A stretch of 64,000 bases of DNA from Lactobacillus sp. (GCF_014803895.1 NZ_JAAVAU010000003.1:101653-165652); one strand, 5' to 3'; counted from the first letter of the stretch, positions 1 through 10,929 are shown. Notes: a model not told the origin generated them from the letters alone. Translations and numbers: made by a program.

Positions 1-1
1 T

Positions 2-292
2 CGAATTGTGTTACAAATGCCAGGAGGGGATTTAATTGTCGCCAAGAAAGGCCGTGGTAAAAAATTCTCTAAACGTTTTGATGAGCGGGTTTTAAACGAT
101 ATTGCGCAAAATAAAAATACCATTAAAGCCGTAGGTATTTCTTATGTTAATACTCCTAAAGAGATGGAAGAATTAGCTGCAAAAATTAAAGATATAAATC
201 CCGATATCGATGTTTTAGTCCAACAAACTAGTCCAATTATTGCTACACATGCGGGTGAAGGCGCATACGCAATTATTTATTATACGGAGTAA
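2..292 (+). CDS. DegV family fatty-acid-binding protein, C-terminal fragment (5' end outside window)
   Basis: Partial gene: the reading frame is open to the left edge of the window and only the last ~97 residues are present. The C-terminal half of DegV proteins binds a fatty acid and, in Gram-positives, hands it to the FakA kinase. Seen here are the basic stretch VAKKGRGKKFSKRF, common before the last DegV helices, and the terminal HAGEGAYAIIYY strand, which matches the usual HxGxGxxxxxY ending. A start at position 8 (GTG) would give only 94 residues and is unlikely to be real. It is followed after 3 bp by yozE. The fatty acid role is family knowledge; the binding pocket is outside the window. 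Confidence 0.8.
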   Translation, partial: RIVLQMPGGDLIVAKKGRGKKFSKRFDERVLNDIAQNKNTIKAVGISYVNTPKEMEELAAKIKDINPDIDVLVQQTSPIIATHAGEGAYAIIYYTE

Positions 293-295
293 AAA

Positions 296-523
296 ATGGC
301 TTATCGTGAAAGTTTTTATCGTTTTTTGATGACGCAACGTGATCCGGATTCTCATAATGATATTGCAGAATTTGCTAATAATGCACAACATGATAGTAGT
401 TTTCCACGTCAAAGTCAGGATTATGAAGAAATTTCTAATTATCTTGAATTAAATGCAGGGTATTTACCCCGTATGACTATTTTTGATGATGCTTATCAAA
501 TGTATCTTGATAAGATGAACTAA
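296..523 (+). CDS. yozE: YozE family small protein (UPF0346)
   Basis: A 75-residue cytosolic protein of the YozE SAM-like family, whose members are all about this size and have no settled function. Typical features are the opening [12 protein letters not shown], the central [13 protein letters not shown], the [11 protein letters not shown] segment and the C-terminal FDDAYQMYL helix. It starts 3 bp after the DegV stop, with GGAG at 285-288, and is followed 10 bp later by the protease gene, so the three probably share a transcript. No catalytic motif is visible. Confidence 0.85.
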   Translation: MAYRESFYRFLMTQRDPDSHNDIAEFANNAQHDSSFPRQSQDYEEISNYLELNAGYLPRMTIFDDAYQMYLDKMN

Positions 524-533
524 GGATAAAATT

Positions 534-1976
534 ATGACAAAATTAGATAAAAAAGACCAACCAGATGATAATGAAAAGTCTAAGGTAAAAAATAAGTTTA
601 AACTTCCTAAAACTGCTCAATTTGCCATCACTATATTAGTTAGTTTAGCAATTGGTAGTGGAGCTACTTATGGTATTATGAAATACCAACAAGATAATTC
701 GCCTTTAGCTAATGTAGAAAAAGTATATAATCAACTACAAACGACATATTATAAAAAGGTTTCCACTAAGCAATTAACTCAAGGAGCAGTTAATGGGATG
801 CTTAACAGCTTAAATGACCCTTACTCCCAAGCTCTTACTGGACAAAGTCAGCAACAGATTAATAGTTTGGTTGAGGGATCTAACTTTGGCGGTGTAGGGA
901 TTCAAATGACTGTCAAAAACAATAAAATTTTAGTGGAATCCATTGTCGCTGATTCTCCAGCTTCTAAGAGTAATATTAAAGTTGGGGATGAAATTGTAAG
1001 TGTAGATGGTAAAAAAGTTTCTGCTAGTCAATTTAATAAAGTTGCCGAATTAGTACGGGGCAAAAAAGGGACAAAAGTTAAATTACAATTGAAACGTAAT
1101 AATACTAAGTTTATAGTAACTTTGACTCGCGCTACAATTTCTCAATCCAGTTTAACAGTTAAAACTCAAGGACAAGCAACAATTATTACAATTACCCAGT
1201 TTGATGTTAATACTGCTAAAGATCTTAAAGCGGCTCTTAAGCAAATTAATCCTAAAAAAACACCTAAGCTTATTATTGACTTGCAGGATAATCCTGGTGG
1301 AGTAATGAACAGTGCCTTAGAGGCAGCTTCTTATTTTGTACCAAATGGTAAAGTTTTAATGCGTTATCAAAGCCGTAATAGTCAAGAAATTATTAAGTCA
1401 TCTAAGAAGCTTTCAGGTGGGTATAAGACTAGCTTAAAGCCAATCATCTTAATCAATGATCAGACAGCAAGTGCTAGTGAGATCTTTACAGCTGCTCTAG
1501 TAGAAAATAACCGGGCCGTTACTGTGGGACAAACTTCGTATGGTAAAGGTACAGTTCAACAAGTGGGTAATAGTGATAATGTAGAATACAAATATACTGT
1601 TGCTAAGTGGTTAACACCTAATGGGACATGGATTAACCATAAAGGAATCAAGCCAACTTATAAAACCAAAGAATCCAAATTTTCACAATTACCACAATTC
1701 CAATCTAACCAAACTCTTAAAAAGAATATGATGGGATTAGACGTTGCGATTCTACAGCAATATCTTACTGCCCTTGGATATTTAAAAAATAATATTACTG
1801 GGGTATATGATAGTGCAACTCAAGCAAGTGTAGTCAAATTCCAAAAGTCACAAGGGTTAACTGTTAATGGAAAAGTAACTAGCTCGACTATTCAGCGGTT
1901 ATACTTGCTAGCTGCACAAAGAGCTAGTCAATCAAATCCAGCCTTGAAAAAGGCATTAAGTCTGAAAGTAAATTAG
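534..1976 (+). CDS. ctpA: S41 family carboxy-terminal processing protease (CtpA/CtpB-like) with PDZ and peptidoglycan-binding domains
   Basis: A 480-residue membrane-anchored serine protease. Residues ~28-50 form one N-terminal membrane segment, so the rest is outside the cell. A PDZ domain (~110-200, with the GGVGIQM entry strand) is followed by the S41 peptidase core. The Ser/Lys dyad is visible as TASASE (Ser ~315) and YGKGTVQQ (Lys ~338). A C-terminal peptidoglycan-binding helix bundle (~395-460, GLDVAILQQYLTALGYL) suggests attachment to the wall. The family cuts exposed C-termini of exported proteins. RBS aaggata precedes ATG 534. The length and domain order match full-length Firmicute homologues; the specific substrate is unknown. 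Confidence 0.93.
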   Translation: MTKLDKKDQPDDNEKSKVKNKFKLPKTAQFAITILVSLAIGSGATYGIMKYQQDNSPLANVEKVYNQLQTTYYKKVSTKQLTQGAVNGMLNSLNDPYSQALTGQSQQQINSLVEGSNFGGVGIQMTVKNNKILVESIVADSPASKSNIKVGDEIVSVDGKKVSASQFNKVAELVRGKKGTKVKLQLKRNNTKFIVTLTRATISQSSLTVKTQGQATIITITQFDVNTAKDLKAALKQINPKKTPKLIIDLQDNPGGVMNSALEAASYFVPNGKVLMRYQSRNSQEIIKSSKKLSGGYKTSLKPIILINDQTASASEIFTAALVENNRAVTVGQTSYGKGTVQQVGNSDNVEYKYTVAKWLTPNGTWINHKGIKPTYKTKESKFSQLPQFQSNQTLKKNMMGLDVAILQQYLTALGYLKNNITGVYDSATQASVVKFQKSQGLTVNGKVTSSTIQRLYLLAAQRASQSNPALKKALSLKVN

Positions 1977-1989
1977 AAGGTGTAAAAAA

Positions 1990-2832
1990 ATGGGAACTAT
2001 TCAATGGTATCCAGGTCACATGAATAAGGCTAAAAATCAACTAGAAGATAATTTAGACCTAATTGATGTAATTATTGAAGTTTTAGATGCGCGATTACCT
2101 GTTTCTTCTCGTAATCCAATGATTGGTAATTTAACTAAGAAAAAGCCGCACATTGTGATATTAAATAAGTCAGATTTAGCAGATCCGCTTCAAACTAAAC
2201 GCTGGACTCATTATTTTCAAGAGCAAGGTAACTTTGTGCTTTCTTTAGATGCACAACATAATACTAATATGAGCACTTTGTTTAAGATTATTAAACTTGC
2301 AGGAAAGGAAAAAATTGATAAGTTAGTAGCTAAAGGGGCAGCTCATCCAACCATTAGAGTTGCAATTGCTGGAATACCTAATTGTGGAAAATCTACTATT
2401 ATCAACCGAATGGTTGGGAGAAATGCTGCGATTGTGGGAGATAAACCAGGAGTAACTAAGGGACAAAGCTGGTTGAAAACATCTAATTCTAGCGTTCAAA
2501 TTTTGGATACACCAGGTATTTTATGGCCTAAGTTTTCTGATCAGGAAGTAGGTTATAAATTAGCAGCCTGTGGTGCTATTAAAGATAATATTTTTCATGC
2601 AGATGATGTAGCAATGTTTTTAATTAAATTTTTGCGAGAACATTACCTTAATGATTTATGTAAATTTGCTCGTTTTGATAAGGAATCACTGGAACAATTT
2701 AATGATGTAGATTTGATGTTAGCAATGACACAAAAATATGGTATGCGGGATGATTATGAACGTTTTTCATTATATATGTTACAAAGATTTCGAAAGGGTA
2801 AAATTGGAAGGATTACGCTAGATTTAAGATGA
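1990..2832 (+). CDS. rbgA: Ribosome biogenesis GTPase RbgA (YlqF)
   Basis: A 280-residue circularly permuted GTPase that helps late assembly of the 50S ribosomal subunit. The motif order is permuted as expected: G4 NKSD (~57-60) comes before the P-loop GIPNCGKST (~124-132) and G3 DTPG (~172-175). The N-terminal [11 protein letters not shown] is a hallmark of YlqF. The C-terminal ANTAR-like helical domain (~190-280) binds rRNA in the family. Its stop overlaps the rnhB start by 4 bp (ATGA at 2829), which indicates translational coupling, and this gene pair is conserved in Firmicutes. Confidence 0.96.
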   Translation: MGTIQWYPGHMNKAKNQLEDNLDLIDVIIEVLDARLPVSSRNPMIGNLTKKKPHIVILNKSDLADPLQTKRWTHYFQEQGNFVLSLDAQHNTNMSTLFKIIKLAGKEKIDKLVAKGAAHPTIRVAIAGIPNCGKSTIINRMVGRNAAIVGDKPGVTKGQSWLKTSNSSVQILDTPGILWPKFSDQEVGYKLAACGAIKDNIFHADDVAMFLIKFLREHYLNDLCKFARFDKESLEQFNDVDLMLAMTQKYGMRDDYERFSLYMLQRFRKGKIGRITLDLR

Positions 2833-3587
2833 CAATTAATGAAATCAAAGAATTACTAAAGCAAGATGAGATTCCGGAAGAACAATTAACATCATTACAA
2901 GAAGATCCACGTAAGGGTGTCCAAAAATTACTAAGTAGTTATTATAAGCGCCAAGAAAAATACCAACAAAAATTAGCATCATTTCAAAAAAGATTTAACT
3001 ATGAGAGACAATTTTGGGCAAATAATCAACTTGTAGCAGGTGTTGATGAAGTAGGACGTGGTCCTTTAGCAGGTCCGGTAGTAACGGCTGCAGTTATTAT
3101 TTCACCAGATTTTGATTTAATTGAGGTCAATGATTCTAAAAAATTATCACATAAAAAGCGATTAGAACTTTTTCCAAAAATATTAGATAAAGCGATTAGT
3201 GTAAGTGTAGGCTTAGCTAATAATGATATTATCGATAAAATCAACATCTATGAAGCTGACCGCCTTGCAATGAAGCATGCTGTTGAAGGTCTAAGTGTTA
3301 AACCTAATGCTCTCTTAGTCGATGCAATGAATGTACCAGTTGATTTGCCGCAAACTTCTTTGATTAAAGGTGATAGTAAATCTAATTCAATCGCTGCTGC
3401 CAGTATTGTAGCTAAAGTATTTAGAGATAACTTAATGAAAGCTTATGGAGAAAAGTATCCAGAATATGATTTTGCTCATAATGCTGGTTATGGTACTAAG
3501 GACCATATTGCTGCTTTACATAAATATGGCCCTACTCCTATACATCGTAAAACTTTTGCACCAGTAAGCGATTTTTTTGAAAAATAA
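2829..3587 (+). CDS. rnhB: Ribonuclease HII
   Basis: A 252-residue RNase HII, which cuts RNA of RNA-DNA hybrids and starts removal of single ribonucleotides from DNA. The metal-binding signature [15 protein letters not shown] (~73-87) carries the first acidic residues. DSKKLS (~106-111) and the later LVDAMN segment supply the rest of the active site. The ~65-residue N-terminal extension rich in Gln/Lys is usual for Firmicute RnhB. It overlaps rbgA by 4 bp and ends just before a strong terminator at 3593-3636. Confidence 0.96.
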   Translation: MTINEIKELLKQDEIPEEQLTSLQEDPRKGVQKLLSSYYKRQEKYQQKLASFQKRFNYERQFWANNQLVAGVDEVGRGPLAGPVVTAAVIISPDFDLIEVNDSKKLSHKKRLELFPKILDKAISVSVGLANNDIIDKINIYEADRLAMKHAVEGLSVKPNALLVDAMNVPVDLPQTSLIKGDSKSNSIAAASIVAKVFRDNLMKAYGEKYPEYDFAHNAGYGTKDHIAALHKYGPTPIHRKTFAPVSDFFEK

Positions 3588-3592
3588 ACGCT

Positions 3593-3636
3593 AAAACCTC
3601 TACTTTTTCCGTATAAGAAAGTGGAGGTTTATTTTT
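3593..3636 (+). terminator. Rho-independent terminator after rnhB; 3' arm contains the dprA Shine-Dalgarno
   Basis: aaacctctacttt pairs with aaagtggaggttt (13 bp with one G-T), followed by attttt. The GGAGG at 3623-3627 lies in the 3' arm and is the only good ribosome binding sequence before the dprA ATG at 3640, about 12 bases away. Read-through RNA would hide this site. Confidence 0.8.
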
Positions 3637-3639
3637 GGT

Positions 3640-4485
3640 ATGAATCAAAAAGAATTTTATTTACGCTTAAAATTAAAAAAAGGAATCGGCTATCAAGGGA
3701 TGCAGAGAATAATGGCAGAATTAGGAGAAGTTGATGAAGTAACTAGATTAGCAATTGAAAAAATAAACTTGCCTCTTAACTTAAAAGAGAAAGTATTAGA
3801 CGCATTCAATAATCAAGAATTAACAAATTGGGTTAAACAAATTTTAAATCAATGTCATGTTGTCACAATTTTTGATAAAATATATCCTAATCAACTCCGA
3901 GAAAGCTATCAACCACCATTGATTTTATTTGCTCGCGGTGATTTAAAATTGCTTTCTCGGAAAATTACTGTTATTGTAGGTTCTCGTACACCTACATTTT
4001 ATAGTCGAAAAGTTTTAAGAAAAATAATCCCTAAGCTAATTAAAGATGGGTATGTTATTGCAAGTGGACTGGCTAAAGGAGTAGATGCAATTGCTCATGA
4101 AGAAACGCTTGCCAATGGTGGTAAAACTATTGCTGTCATTGGAAATGGCTTGAATCATTTTTATCCTGCTCAAAATCAAGCACTACAAGAAGAAATTTTT
4201 CGACGTGGTCTGTTACTTAGTGAATATTTACCTGATACACCACCCATGCCATTCCGTTTTCCAGAAAGGAATCGCATATTAGCAGGGTTAAGTGAAAATG
4301 TTATTGTAGCTGAGGCTAAGAAAAAATCTGGTTCTCTTATTACTGCTAACATTGCGTTAGAAGAGAATCGTAATATTTTTGCTATTCCTGGTCCGATAGA
4401 TAATGAGTTATCTCAAGGACCGAATTACTTGATTGCAGCAGGAGCCCAACCAATTGTTAATTATGACTTAGAAGAAAGGTGGTAG
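3640..4485 (+). CDS. dprA: DNA-processing protein DprA (Smf)
   Basis: A 281-residue DprA, which loads RecA on incoming single-stranded DNA during natural transformation. The Rossmann-like core shows VGSRTPT (~112-118), SGLAKGVDAIAHEETL (~144-159), a GNGLNHFYPAQN loop and FPERNRILAGLS (~205-216), all standard. A short N-terminal helix-hairpin-like domain (~1-70) precedes it. No C-terminal winged-helix extension is present, as in other short Lactobacillus DprA proteins. ATG 3640 is the start, with GGAGG 12 bases upstream inside the preceding terminator stem. topA follows with its own promoter-like sequence. Confidence 0.94.
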   Translation: MNQKEFYLRLKLKKGIGYQGMQRIMAELGEVDEVTRLAIEKINLPLNLKEKVLDAFNNQELTNWVKQILNQCHVVTIFDKIYPNQLRESYQPPLILFARGDLKLLSRKITVIVGSRTPTFYSRKVLRKIIPKLIKDGYVIASGLAKGVDAIAHEETLANGGKTIAVIGNGLNHFYPAQNQALQEEIFRRGLLLSEYLPDTPPMPFRFPERNRILAGLSENVIVAEAKKKSGSLITANIALEENRNIFAIPGPIDNELSQGPNYLIAAGAQPIVNYDLEERW

Positions 4486-4513
4486 TTGACAAGGTTGTGT
4501 TTTCTGGTAATTT
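4486..4513 (+). promoter_or_regulatory. Candidate sigma-A promoter for topA
   Basis: A perfect -35 TTGACA (4486-4491) starts right after the dprA stop codon. A weak -10 TAATTT (4508-4513) follows at a 16-bp distance. This would give topA transcription independent of dprA. Confidence 0.5.
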
Positions 4514-4553
4514 ATACATGTAAAGAGAATAAGTGCAAGGAAGGGGCATCATA

Positions 4554-6629
4554 ATGCCTGCTAAAAAGAAAAAGAACTTAGTAATTGTGGAATCTCCACA
4601 TAAAGCAAAAACAATTGAAAAATATCTTGGAAGTAATTACCATGTAATTGCTTCTAAAGGACATATTCGTGACCTACCAAAATCACAAATGGGAGTTGAT
4701 ATCGACCATGATTATCAGCCTAAATATATTTCTATTCGTGGTAAAGGTGAAACAATTAAAGATTTAAAGAGTGAAGCTAAAAAAGCAAAGTATGTTTATC
4801 TGGCTTCTGACCCGGATCGTGAGGGGGAAGCAATTGCTTGGCACGTAGCTCATGCTTTGAATTTGGATCCTAAAGAACATAATCGTGTTGCCTTTAATGA
4901 AATTACTAAAGATGCTGTTAAGAATGCTTTTAAAAATCCAAGAACAATTGACATGGATATTGTTGATGCACAACAAGCGCGCCGTGTACTTGATCGTCTA
5001 GTAGGTTATTCATTAAGCCCAATTTTATGGGCTAAAGTAAAAAAAGGATTGTCTGCTGGTCGTGTTCAGTCAGTTGCTTTAAAGCTAGTTATTGATCGTG
5101 AAAAAGAAATCAAAAATTTCAAACCAGTAGAATATTGGACTATTGATGGTGAATTTAATAAGAATCAAAAAAAATTTATTGGTTCGTTTTATGGACTAAA
5201 TGGTAAAAAGATTGATTTACCAAATCAAGATAGTGTTAAAGAAATTCTTGCTAGAATTGATAAGCGCAAAAATTTTGAAGTTACCAAAGTTGTTAAAAAG
5301 CAACGTCGCCGTCAACCGGCAGCTCCATTTACTACATCAACCATGCAGCAAGAGGCTAATAAACGTTTGGGTTATCGTACACGAAGAACTATGCGCATTG
5401 CTCAATCATTATATGAAGGAGTTAATTTAGGTAAAGGCTCTGTTGGTCTAATTACTTATATGCGTACTGATTCCAAACGAATTGCTAGTGTTGCTAAACA
5501 TGAAGCTTCTAATTTTATCCATGAACAATATGGGGAAGAGTATGCTTCAGTTAAACCGCAAAACTTTAAAAATGATGCTGAAGCTCAAGATGCTCACGAA
5601 GCAATTCGACCAACTTCTGCTTTTAGAACTCCGGAATCAATAAAAGAATACTTAACAACTGAAGAATACCGTCTTTATAGTTTGATTTGGGCTCGTTTCA
5701 TTGCTAGTCAAATGACACCGGCTGTTTACGATACGGTAAGAGCAGATATTGAGCAAAATAGTGTAACTTTTAGAACAACTGGTTCTAAAATGAAGTTTGC
5801 TGGTTTTACCAAGGTTTATGATAATGAAAAAGAAAAGAGTAAAGAGCTACCTGATTTAAACGAAGGTGATAAGGTTAAATTAAAGAGTACTGATGACCGT
5901 CAACACTTTACTCAACCTCCAGCTCGTTATACCGAAGCTAGTTTAGTTCATGCGCTTGAAGCTAATGGAGTGGGTCGACCATCAACTTATGCACCAACAA
6001 TTGATACAATTCAACGTCGTTACTATGTTAAGCTCGAAGGTCGTTCAATTGTCCCTACTGAATTAGGTGAAATTGTTGATAGTTTAATTGAAGAATTTTT
6101 CCCAGATATTGTTAATGTCGACTTTACCGCTCAGTTAGAAGATGATTTGGACCATGTTGAAGTTGGAAAAATGAATTGGGTCAAGGTCGTTGATGAATAT
6201 TACAAGCCATTTTCTAAAGAATTAAAGAAGGCTGATACTGAAATTGAAAAGATCCAAATTAAGGATGAACCAGCCGGCTTTAATTGTGATATATGTGGAG
6301 CGCCAATGGTTATCAAGATGGGAAGATATGGTAAATTCTATGCTTGCTCTCGCTTCCCAGATTGTCGTAATACTAAGCCAATTATTAAAAAAATTGGTGT
6401 AATTTGTCCTAAATGCAAAAAAGGTGAAGTTGTCGAAAAGAAATCTAAGCGCAATCGTAAATTCTATGGTTGTTCACGATATCCAGAATGTGATTTCGTA
6501 TCCTGGGATCAACCAATTGGACGTGATTGTCCAAATGATGGTCATTTCTTAGTTCAAAAGAAGACTAAAAAAGGATTAGTGGTTCTTTGCCCAAATGGAG
6601 ATTACCGCGAAGAACCTAAGGAAGAATAA
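4554..6629 (+). CDS. topA: DNA topoisomerase I
   Basis: Type IA topoisomerase, ~691 residues, which relaxes negative supercoils. The TOPRIM domain opens with [19 protein letters not shown] and includes [13 protein letters not shown]. The active-site Tyr (~302) is in ITYMRTDS. Two C4 zinc-finger-like repeats with CDICG/CSRFPDC and CPKC/CSRYPEC, plus a degenerate third one, end the protein, as usual. A longer frame from GTG 4533 exists. The RBS aaggaagggg at 4537-4546 sits inside it and is correctly spaced for ATG 4554, so that start is chosen. Followed by a terminator at 6651-6690. Confidence 0.96.
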   Translation: MPAKKKKNLVIVESPHKAKTIEKYLGSNYHVIASKGHIRDLPKSQMGVDIDHDYQPKYISIRGKGETIKDLKSEAKKAKYVYLASDPDREGEAIAWHVAHALNLDPKEHNRVAFNEITKDAVKNAFKNPRTIDMDIVDAQQARRVLDRLVGYSLSPILWAKVKKGLSAGRVQSVALKLVIDREKEIKNFKPVEYWTIDGEFNKNQKKFIGSFYGLNGKKIDLPNQDSVKEILARIDKRKNFEVTKVVKKQRRRQPAAPFTTSTMQQEANKRLGYRTRRTMRIAQSLYEGVNLGKGSVGLITYMRTDSKRIASVAKHEASNFIHEQYGEEYASVKPQNFKNDAEAQDAHEAIRPTSAFRTPESIKEYLTTEEYRLYSLIWARFIASQMTPAVYDTVRADIEQNSVTFRTTGSKMKFAGFTKVYDNEKEKSKELPDLNEGDKVKLKSTDDRQHFTQPPARYTEASLVHALEANGVGRPSTYAPTIDTIQRRYYVKLEGRSIVPTELGEIVDSLIEEFFPDIVNVDFTAQLEDDLDHVEVGKMNWVKVVDEYYKPFSKELKKADTEIEKIQIKDEPAGFNCDICGAPMVIKMGRYGKFYACSRFPDCRNTKPIIKKIGVICPKCKKGEVVEKKSKRNRKFYGCSRYPECDFVSWDQPIGRDCPNDGHFLVQKKTKKGLVVLCPNGDYREEPKEE

Positions 6630-6650
6630 TTTTTAAGAAAAATTATAAAG

Positions 6651-6690
6651 ATGCCATCGAATTGAAAGCGGTTTGATGGTATTCTTTTTA
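6651..6690 (+). terminator. Rho-independent terminator after topA
   Basis: atgccatc (6651-6658) pairs with gatggtat (6675-6682, one G-T), then tcttttta. The stem is moderate and the loop long (16 bases). Confidence 0.6.
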
Positions 6691-6735
6691 ATATAGGGTA
6701 TGTATTCCCATCCTAAAAAAGAAAGGAAAATCTAA

Positions 6736-8067
6736 ATGCCAAAAAAAGTTACAGTTATCGGAGGAGGTCTGGCAGGTAGTGAAGCTACCTGGCAATTGGC
6801 TAAACGTGGAATTGAAGTTGATCTTTATGAAATGCGTCCACAAAAACAAACTCCTGCTCACCACACTGCGGGATTTGCCGAATTAGTATGTACTAATTCT
6901 ATGAGGTCTAATCAATTATCTAATGCTGTAGGACTTTTAAAAGAAGAAATGCGACACTTAGATTCACTTATTTTAAAAGCTGCTGATGAAACTGCGGTTC
7001 CTGCTGGTGGAGCACTAGCAGTTGATCGTGATAAATTTTCTCAAAAAGTTACTGCAACGCTAAAATCTCTACCAAATGTGACTATTCACGAGGAAGAGAT
7101 TACTGAAATTCCTAAAGATGGGATTGTTGTGGTAGCTACTGGACCGTTAACTAGTGATAGTTTAGCACAGCAAATTCAAGAATTTTGTGGCACTGATAGT
7201 CTACACTTTTTCGATGCAGCTGCTCCAATTGTAGATAGCGAATCAATAGATCAAAATATTGTTTATAAAAAATCTCGCTATGATAAAGGTGAGGCAGCTT
7301 ATCTTAACTGTCCAATGACTAAAGAAGAGTTTTTCAACTTTTACAAGAATTTAATTGCTGCAGAGACTGCAGAGCTTCATGGATTTGAAGATAAGAATGT
7401 ATTTGAAGGTTGTATGCCAATTGAAGTAATGGCTAAACGTGGTGAAAAAACAATGCTTTTTGGTCCGCTTAAGCCTGTAGGGTTAGAGGACCCCAAGACT
7501 GGAAAAACACCATATGCAGTAGTACAATTACGGCAAGATAATGCTAGTGCAAGTATGTATAATATTGTTGGTTTTCAAACTCATCTTAAGTATGGTGAAC
7601 AAAAGCGTGTTTTCTCAATGATTCCAGGTTTAAAAAATGCCCGTTTTGTACGTTATGGTAAAATGCACCGTAATACTTACATTGCAAGTCCAGAAGTATT
7701 GAATGCTAGCTATGAAGCTAAGAAGCAACAGAATCTCTTTTTTGCTGGACAAATGACTGGTGTGGAAGGATACGTAGAAAGTGCTGGTAGTGGTTTAGTA
7801 GCTGGTATTAATGCGGCTTTGGCTGCTAGTGATGAGCAACCAATTGTTTTCCCTAAGACAACTGCTTTGGGATCAATGGCTAACTATATCACTACAACAA
7901 GTGCTAAACATTTCCAACCAATGAATGCATCTTATGCACTCTTGCCAGGACTTGATCATAAGGTAAGAAATAAGCAAGAACGTCATTTAGAAATTTCTAA
8001 GCGAGCTTTGGCTGACTTAGATGAATTTAGAGATAAAGAATTGACTAAATATGACTTTGCAGACTAA
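6736..8067 (+). CDS. trmFO: Methylenetetrahydrofolate-tRNA-(uracil-5-)-methyltransferase TrmFO
   Basis: A 443-residue FAD- and folate-dependent enzyme that makes 5-methyluridine 54 in the T-loop of tRNA. The N-terminal dinucleotide fold has [11 protein letters not shown] (~7-17). Conserved elements follow: the Cys-containing CTNSMRSN (~53-60), a second Cys in [11 protein letters not shown], and the C-terminal [21 protein letters not shown]-binding stretch. RBS gaaagg precedes ATG 6736. The xerC gene starts inside its last 17 bp. The order trmFO-xerC-hslV-hslU matches the gid-codV-clpQ-clpY arrangement of Bacillus, without a codY gene here. Confidence 0.96.
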   Translation: MPKKVTVIGGGLAGSEATWQLAKRGIEVDLYEMRPQKQTPAHHTAGFAELVCTNSMRSNQLSNAVGLLKEEMRHLDSLILKAADETAVPAGGALAVDRDKFSQKVTATLKSLPNVTIHEEEITEIPKDGIVVVATGPLTSDSLAQQIQEFCGTDSLHFFDAAAPIVDSESIDQNIVYKKSRYDKGEAAYLNCPMTKEEFFNFYKNLIAAETAELHGFEDKNVFEGCMPIEVMAKRGEKTMLFGPLKPVGLEDPKTGKTPYAVVQLRQDNASASMYNIVGFQTHLKYGEQKRVFSMIPGLKNARFVRYGKMHRNTYIASPEVLNASYEAKKQQNLFFAGQMTGVEGYVESAGSGLVAGINAALAASDEQPIVFPKTTALGSMANYITTTSAKHFQPMNASYALLPGLDHKVRNKQERHLEISKRALADLDEFRDKELTKYDFAD

Positions 8068-8980
8068 TAATCAACTAATTTTAAAATTTGTTGATTATTT
8101 AAAAAATGAACGTATTTATAGTGAAAATACAATAATCTCTTATCTAGGTGATTTAAAAGAATTTCAATATTTTTTAGATAAAAATGGTGGATTTGATGGT
8201 TGGGATAAGACTTCTAGGCGAGATGTAGAATTATTTCTGCAAGACTTGACTAATAATAATGTTAGTCAAGCTACTAAGGCACGGAAGATGTCGACTTTGC
8301 GGTCTTTTTTTGGCTATCTTAATAAGCGCGAAATCTTAAAATCTGATCCAACTGAAACAATTTCATTACGTAGCGGTGAGAAAAAATTACCTGACTTTTT
8401 TTATCAGAATGAATTAAAAAAAGTCTTTGATAGCTTACAAGGTAATAAGCCATTGACTTTGCGTAATAAAGCAATGTTTGAACTGTTTTATGTAACCGGA
8501 ATGCGGGTAAGTGAAATTGCAAACTTAAAGTTGAGTCAGATAGATTTTGATTTAAATATAATTTTAGTTCATGGTAAAGGGAAAAAAGATCGCTATGTAG
8601 CTTTTACTGATCAAGCTAAAATTACACTCAATAATTATTTAGAGCAAGGTCGAGACCAATTACTTGAAAAATCTGAAGATAAGGGTTATGTTTTTTTAAA
8701 TAATAGAGGAAAAAATTTAACCAGTCGTGGAATTGAATACATTATGCAAAAAGTCTTTAGGACTGCTGGGGTGGGTGGAAAAGTCCATCCCCATATGTTG
8801 CGCCATTCTTTTGCAACTGAGCTTATTAATAATGGTGCTGACTTAAGAAGTGTGCAAGAATTATTAGGACATGAATCACTTTCAACTACTCAAATTTATA
8901 CTCATGTCAGCATGCAACATTTGCAAAATGAATATCAAAAATTTTTTCCTAGAAAAAATAAAGAAGACGAGGCAAAATAA
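8051..8980 (+). CDS. xerC: Tyrosine recombinase XerC
   Basis: A 309-residue site-specific recombinase that resolves chromosome dimers at dif. The N-terminal SAM-like core-binding domain (~1-95) is followed by the catalytic domain. Catalytic residues are visible: Arg152 (TGMRVSEI), Lys in HGKGKKDR (~173), His248 and Arg251 (HMLRHSF), His274 (LLGHES) and the nucleophile Tyr283 (IYTH). It overlaps trmFO by 17 bp and is followed immediately by hslV, so it is co-transcribed. Its place in the hslUV operon argues for chromosomal XerC, not a phage integrase. Confidence 0.94.
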   Translation: MTLQTNNQLILKFVDYLKNERIYSENTIISYLGDLKEFQYFLDKNGGFDGWDKTSRRDVELFLQDLTNNNVSQATKARKMSTLRSFFGYLNKREILKSDPTETISLRSGEKKLPDFFYQNELKKVFDSLQGNKPLTLRNKAMFELFYVTGMRVSEIANLKLSQIDFDLNIILVHGKGKKDRYVAFTDQAKITLNNYLEQGRDQLLEKSEDKGYVFLNNRGKNLTSRGIEYIMQKVFRTAGVGGKVHPHMLRHSFATELINNGADLRSVQELLGHESLSTTQIYTHVSMQHLQNEYQKFFPRKNKEDEAK

Positions 8981-8981
8981 T

Positions 8982-9506
8982 ATGACAACAATCTGTTCTG
9001 TTAGATATAATGGTAAAACTGCAATCGCAGGTGATGGGCAAGTTACTTTAGGCGAAAAGGTTATTGCTAAAGCTACTGCTAAAAAAATTCGCCGTATTTA
9101 TCACAACAAAGTCGTAATTGGCTTTGCTGGTGGTGTTGCCGATGCAGTTAGTTTACAAGAAATGCTTGAAGGAAAACTTGAAACTTATTCAGGTGATTTA
9201 AGAAGAGCAGCAGTTGAGATGGCTCAAAGTTGGCGTAAAGATCCAACCTTAGCTAAGTTGGAAGCAATGTTAATTGCTTTTAATGATAAAGATTTATTGC
9301 TTATTTCTGGTAATGGTGAAGTGTTAGAACCTGATGAAGATGTTGTTGCAATTGGGTCTGGTGGTAACTTTGCTCAAGCTGCAGCTTTGGCAATGGCACG
9401 TCACTCAGAAGGAATGAATGCCAGTGAGATTGCTAAAGAAGCTGTTCAAATCGCTTCAGGTATTGATATTTTTACTGATGACCATATTATTACTGATGAA
9501 ATCTAG
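8982..9506 (+). CDS. hslV: ATP-dependent protease subunit HslV (ClpQ)
   Basis: The 174-residue peptidase subunit of the HslUV two-component protease, related to proteasome beta subunits. The N-terminus MTTICSVR leaves Thr2 as the nucleophile after Met removal. IAGDGQVTLGEKV and GFAGGVADA are the canonical motifs. A longer frame from 8871 lies inside xerC and has no ribosome binding site. ATG 8982 follows acgaggcaaaataat and gives the standard HslV length, so it is preferred. hslU follows directly. Confidence 0.95.
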   Translation: MTTICSVRYNGKTAIAGDGQVTLGEKVIAKATAKKIRRIYHNKVVIGFAGGVADAVSLQEMLEGKLETYSGDLRRAAVEMAQSWRKDPTLAKLEAMLIAFNDKDLLLISGNGEVLEPDEDVVAIGSGGNFAQAAALAMARHSEGMNASEIAKEAVQIASGIDIFTDDHIITDEI

Positions 9507-9515
9507 GTGATTATT

Positions 9516-10913
9516 TTGACTGTAGAAAAAACTCCCAAACAAATTGTTAATATTTTAAATGAATACATTATTGGCCAAGATGAAGCTAAAAAGGCTGTAG
9601 CTGTTGCTTTGTATAATCGCTATCGTCGTTTACAACTTCCTAAACAAATGCAACAAGACATTACCCCTAAGAATATGCTAATGGCTGGTCCTACTGGGGT
9701 CGGTAAAACTGAAATTGCACGGCGTTTAGCTAAAATTGTTGATGCACCATTTGTAAAAGTGGAAGCAACTAAGTTTACAGAAGTAGGTTACGTTGGCCGT
9801 GATGTTGAATCCATGGTACGTGACTTAGTTGAAGAAGCTGTTCGTATGGAAGAAAAAGACCAATTTGATCGTGTAAAAGTTGCAGCAACTAAGAAAGCTA
9901 ATAATAAGTTAGTTAAATTAATTGTTCCTGGTATTAAGCGCGAAAATCGTGAAAATTCAATGCAACAAATGATGCAAATGCTCTCGGGTAATTTTAATCT
10001 GAATCAACCTAATCAAGATGATGAAGAAGTTACTGATGAGGTTAGAAATCAACGTTTAAGTGTGGCAGAACAATTAGAGAAAGGTTTACTTGAAAATCGT
10101 GAGGTAACCATTGAGGTGGAACAAGCTCCAAAGGCTAATCCGATGAGTGATATGATGGGTCAGATGGGGATGGATATGTCTAGCATGCTTACTGACTTGA
10201 TGCCTAAAAAGACTGTAAAACGTACTTTAAAGGTTTCTGATGCTCGCGAAGTTTTAATTCAAGAAGAATCTAAGAAGTTAGTTAACTACGATACACTTTA
10301 CCAACGTGCAATTGAGCGTACTCAGCAAAATGGTATTATTTTTATTGATGAAATTGATAAAATTACAGCCGGAAATAAGAAAACGAGTGGTGAAGTTTCT
10401 CGTGAAGGTGTTCAACGTGATATTTTACCAATTGTTGAAGGATCTACTGTTTCAACTAAGTATGGTCCAATATCGACTGATCATATTCTTTTTATTGCAG
10501 CCGGTGCTTTTGCTGAAAGTAAGCCAAGTGATTTAATTCCTGAACTTCAAGGTCGTTTCCCAATCAGAGTAGAATTAGATGCTTTGACTCAAGAAGACTT
10601 TGTAAAAATTTTAAAAGATCCACAAAATTCTCTCCTTAAACAGTACATCGCACTTTTACAAGCAGATGGTATTAAATTGGTATTCACTCAAGAAGCAATT
10701 GACCGTATTGCTGAAATTGCTTATGAAGTAAACCAAGGAACTGATAATATCGGTGCTAGAAGATTAGCTACCATTCTTGAAAAATTACTGGAAGATGTTC
10801 TTTATGAAGGTCCTGATATGAGTATGGGTGAAATCACTATTACTCAAAAATATGTTGATGAAAAATTGAGTGATATTATAACCAATAAGGACTTAACTAA
10901 GTTTATTTTATAA
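9516..10913 (+). CDS. hslU: ATP-dependent protease ATPase subunit HslU (ClpY)
   Basis: A ~465-residue AAA+ unfoldase that feeds HslV. Walker A is GPTGVGKTE, the pore loop GYVGRD is intact, Walker B is IFIDEIDKI, and sensor/arginine residues lie in the C-terminal domain (TDNIGARRL). The I domain (~150-240) contains the usual Met/Gln-rich insert. The frame is open from GTG 9507, but AGGTGA at 9505-9510 is spaced correctly for TTG 9516, giving [12 protein letters not shown] take that start. The stop of hslV abuts this site, so the two are coupled. Confidence 0.94.
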   Translation: MTVEKTPKQIVNILNEYIIGQDEAKKAVAVALYNRYRRLQLPKQMQQDITPKNMLMAGPTGVGKTEIARRLAKIVDAPFVKVEATKFTEVGYVGRDVESMVRDLVEEAVRMEEKDQFDRVKVAATKKANNKLVKLIVPGIKRENRENSMQQMMQMLSGNFNLNQPNQDDEEVTDEVRNQRLSVAEQLEKGLLENREVTIEVEQAPKANPMSDMMGQMGMDMSSMLTDLMPKKTVKRTLKVSDAREVLIQEESKKLVNYDTLYQRAIERTQQNGIIFIDEIDKITAGNKKTSGEVSREGVQRDILPIVEGSTVSTKYGPISTDHILFIAAGAFAESKPSDLIPELQGRFPIRVELDALTQEDFVKILKDPQNSLLKQYIALLQADGIKLVFTQEAIDRIAEIAYEVNQGTDNIGARRLATILEKLLEDVLYEGPDMSMGEITITQKYVDEKLSDIITNKDLTKFIL

Positions 10914-10929
10914 AAAGATTGGAAATATC

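Noticed and set aside
8051..8980. Phage integrase
   Set aside because: Its place in the trmFO-hslUV operon and the full XerC motif set mark it as chromosomal XerC; no att-like repeats or phage genes are nearby.
8871..8981. Longer N-terminus for hslV
   Set aside because: It lies inside xerC, has no ribosome binding site, and would bury the catalytic Thr2.
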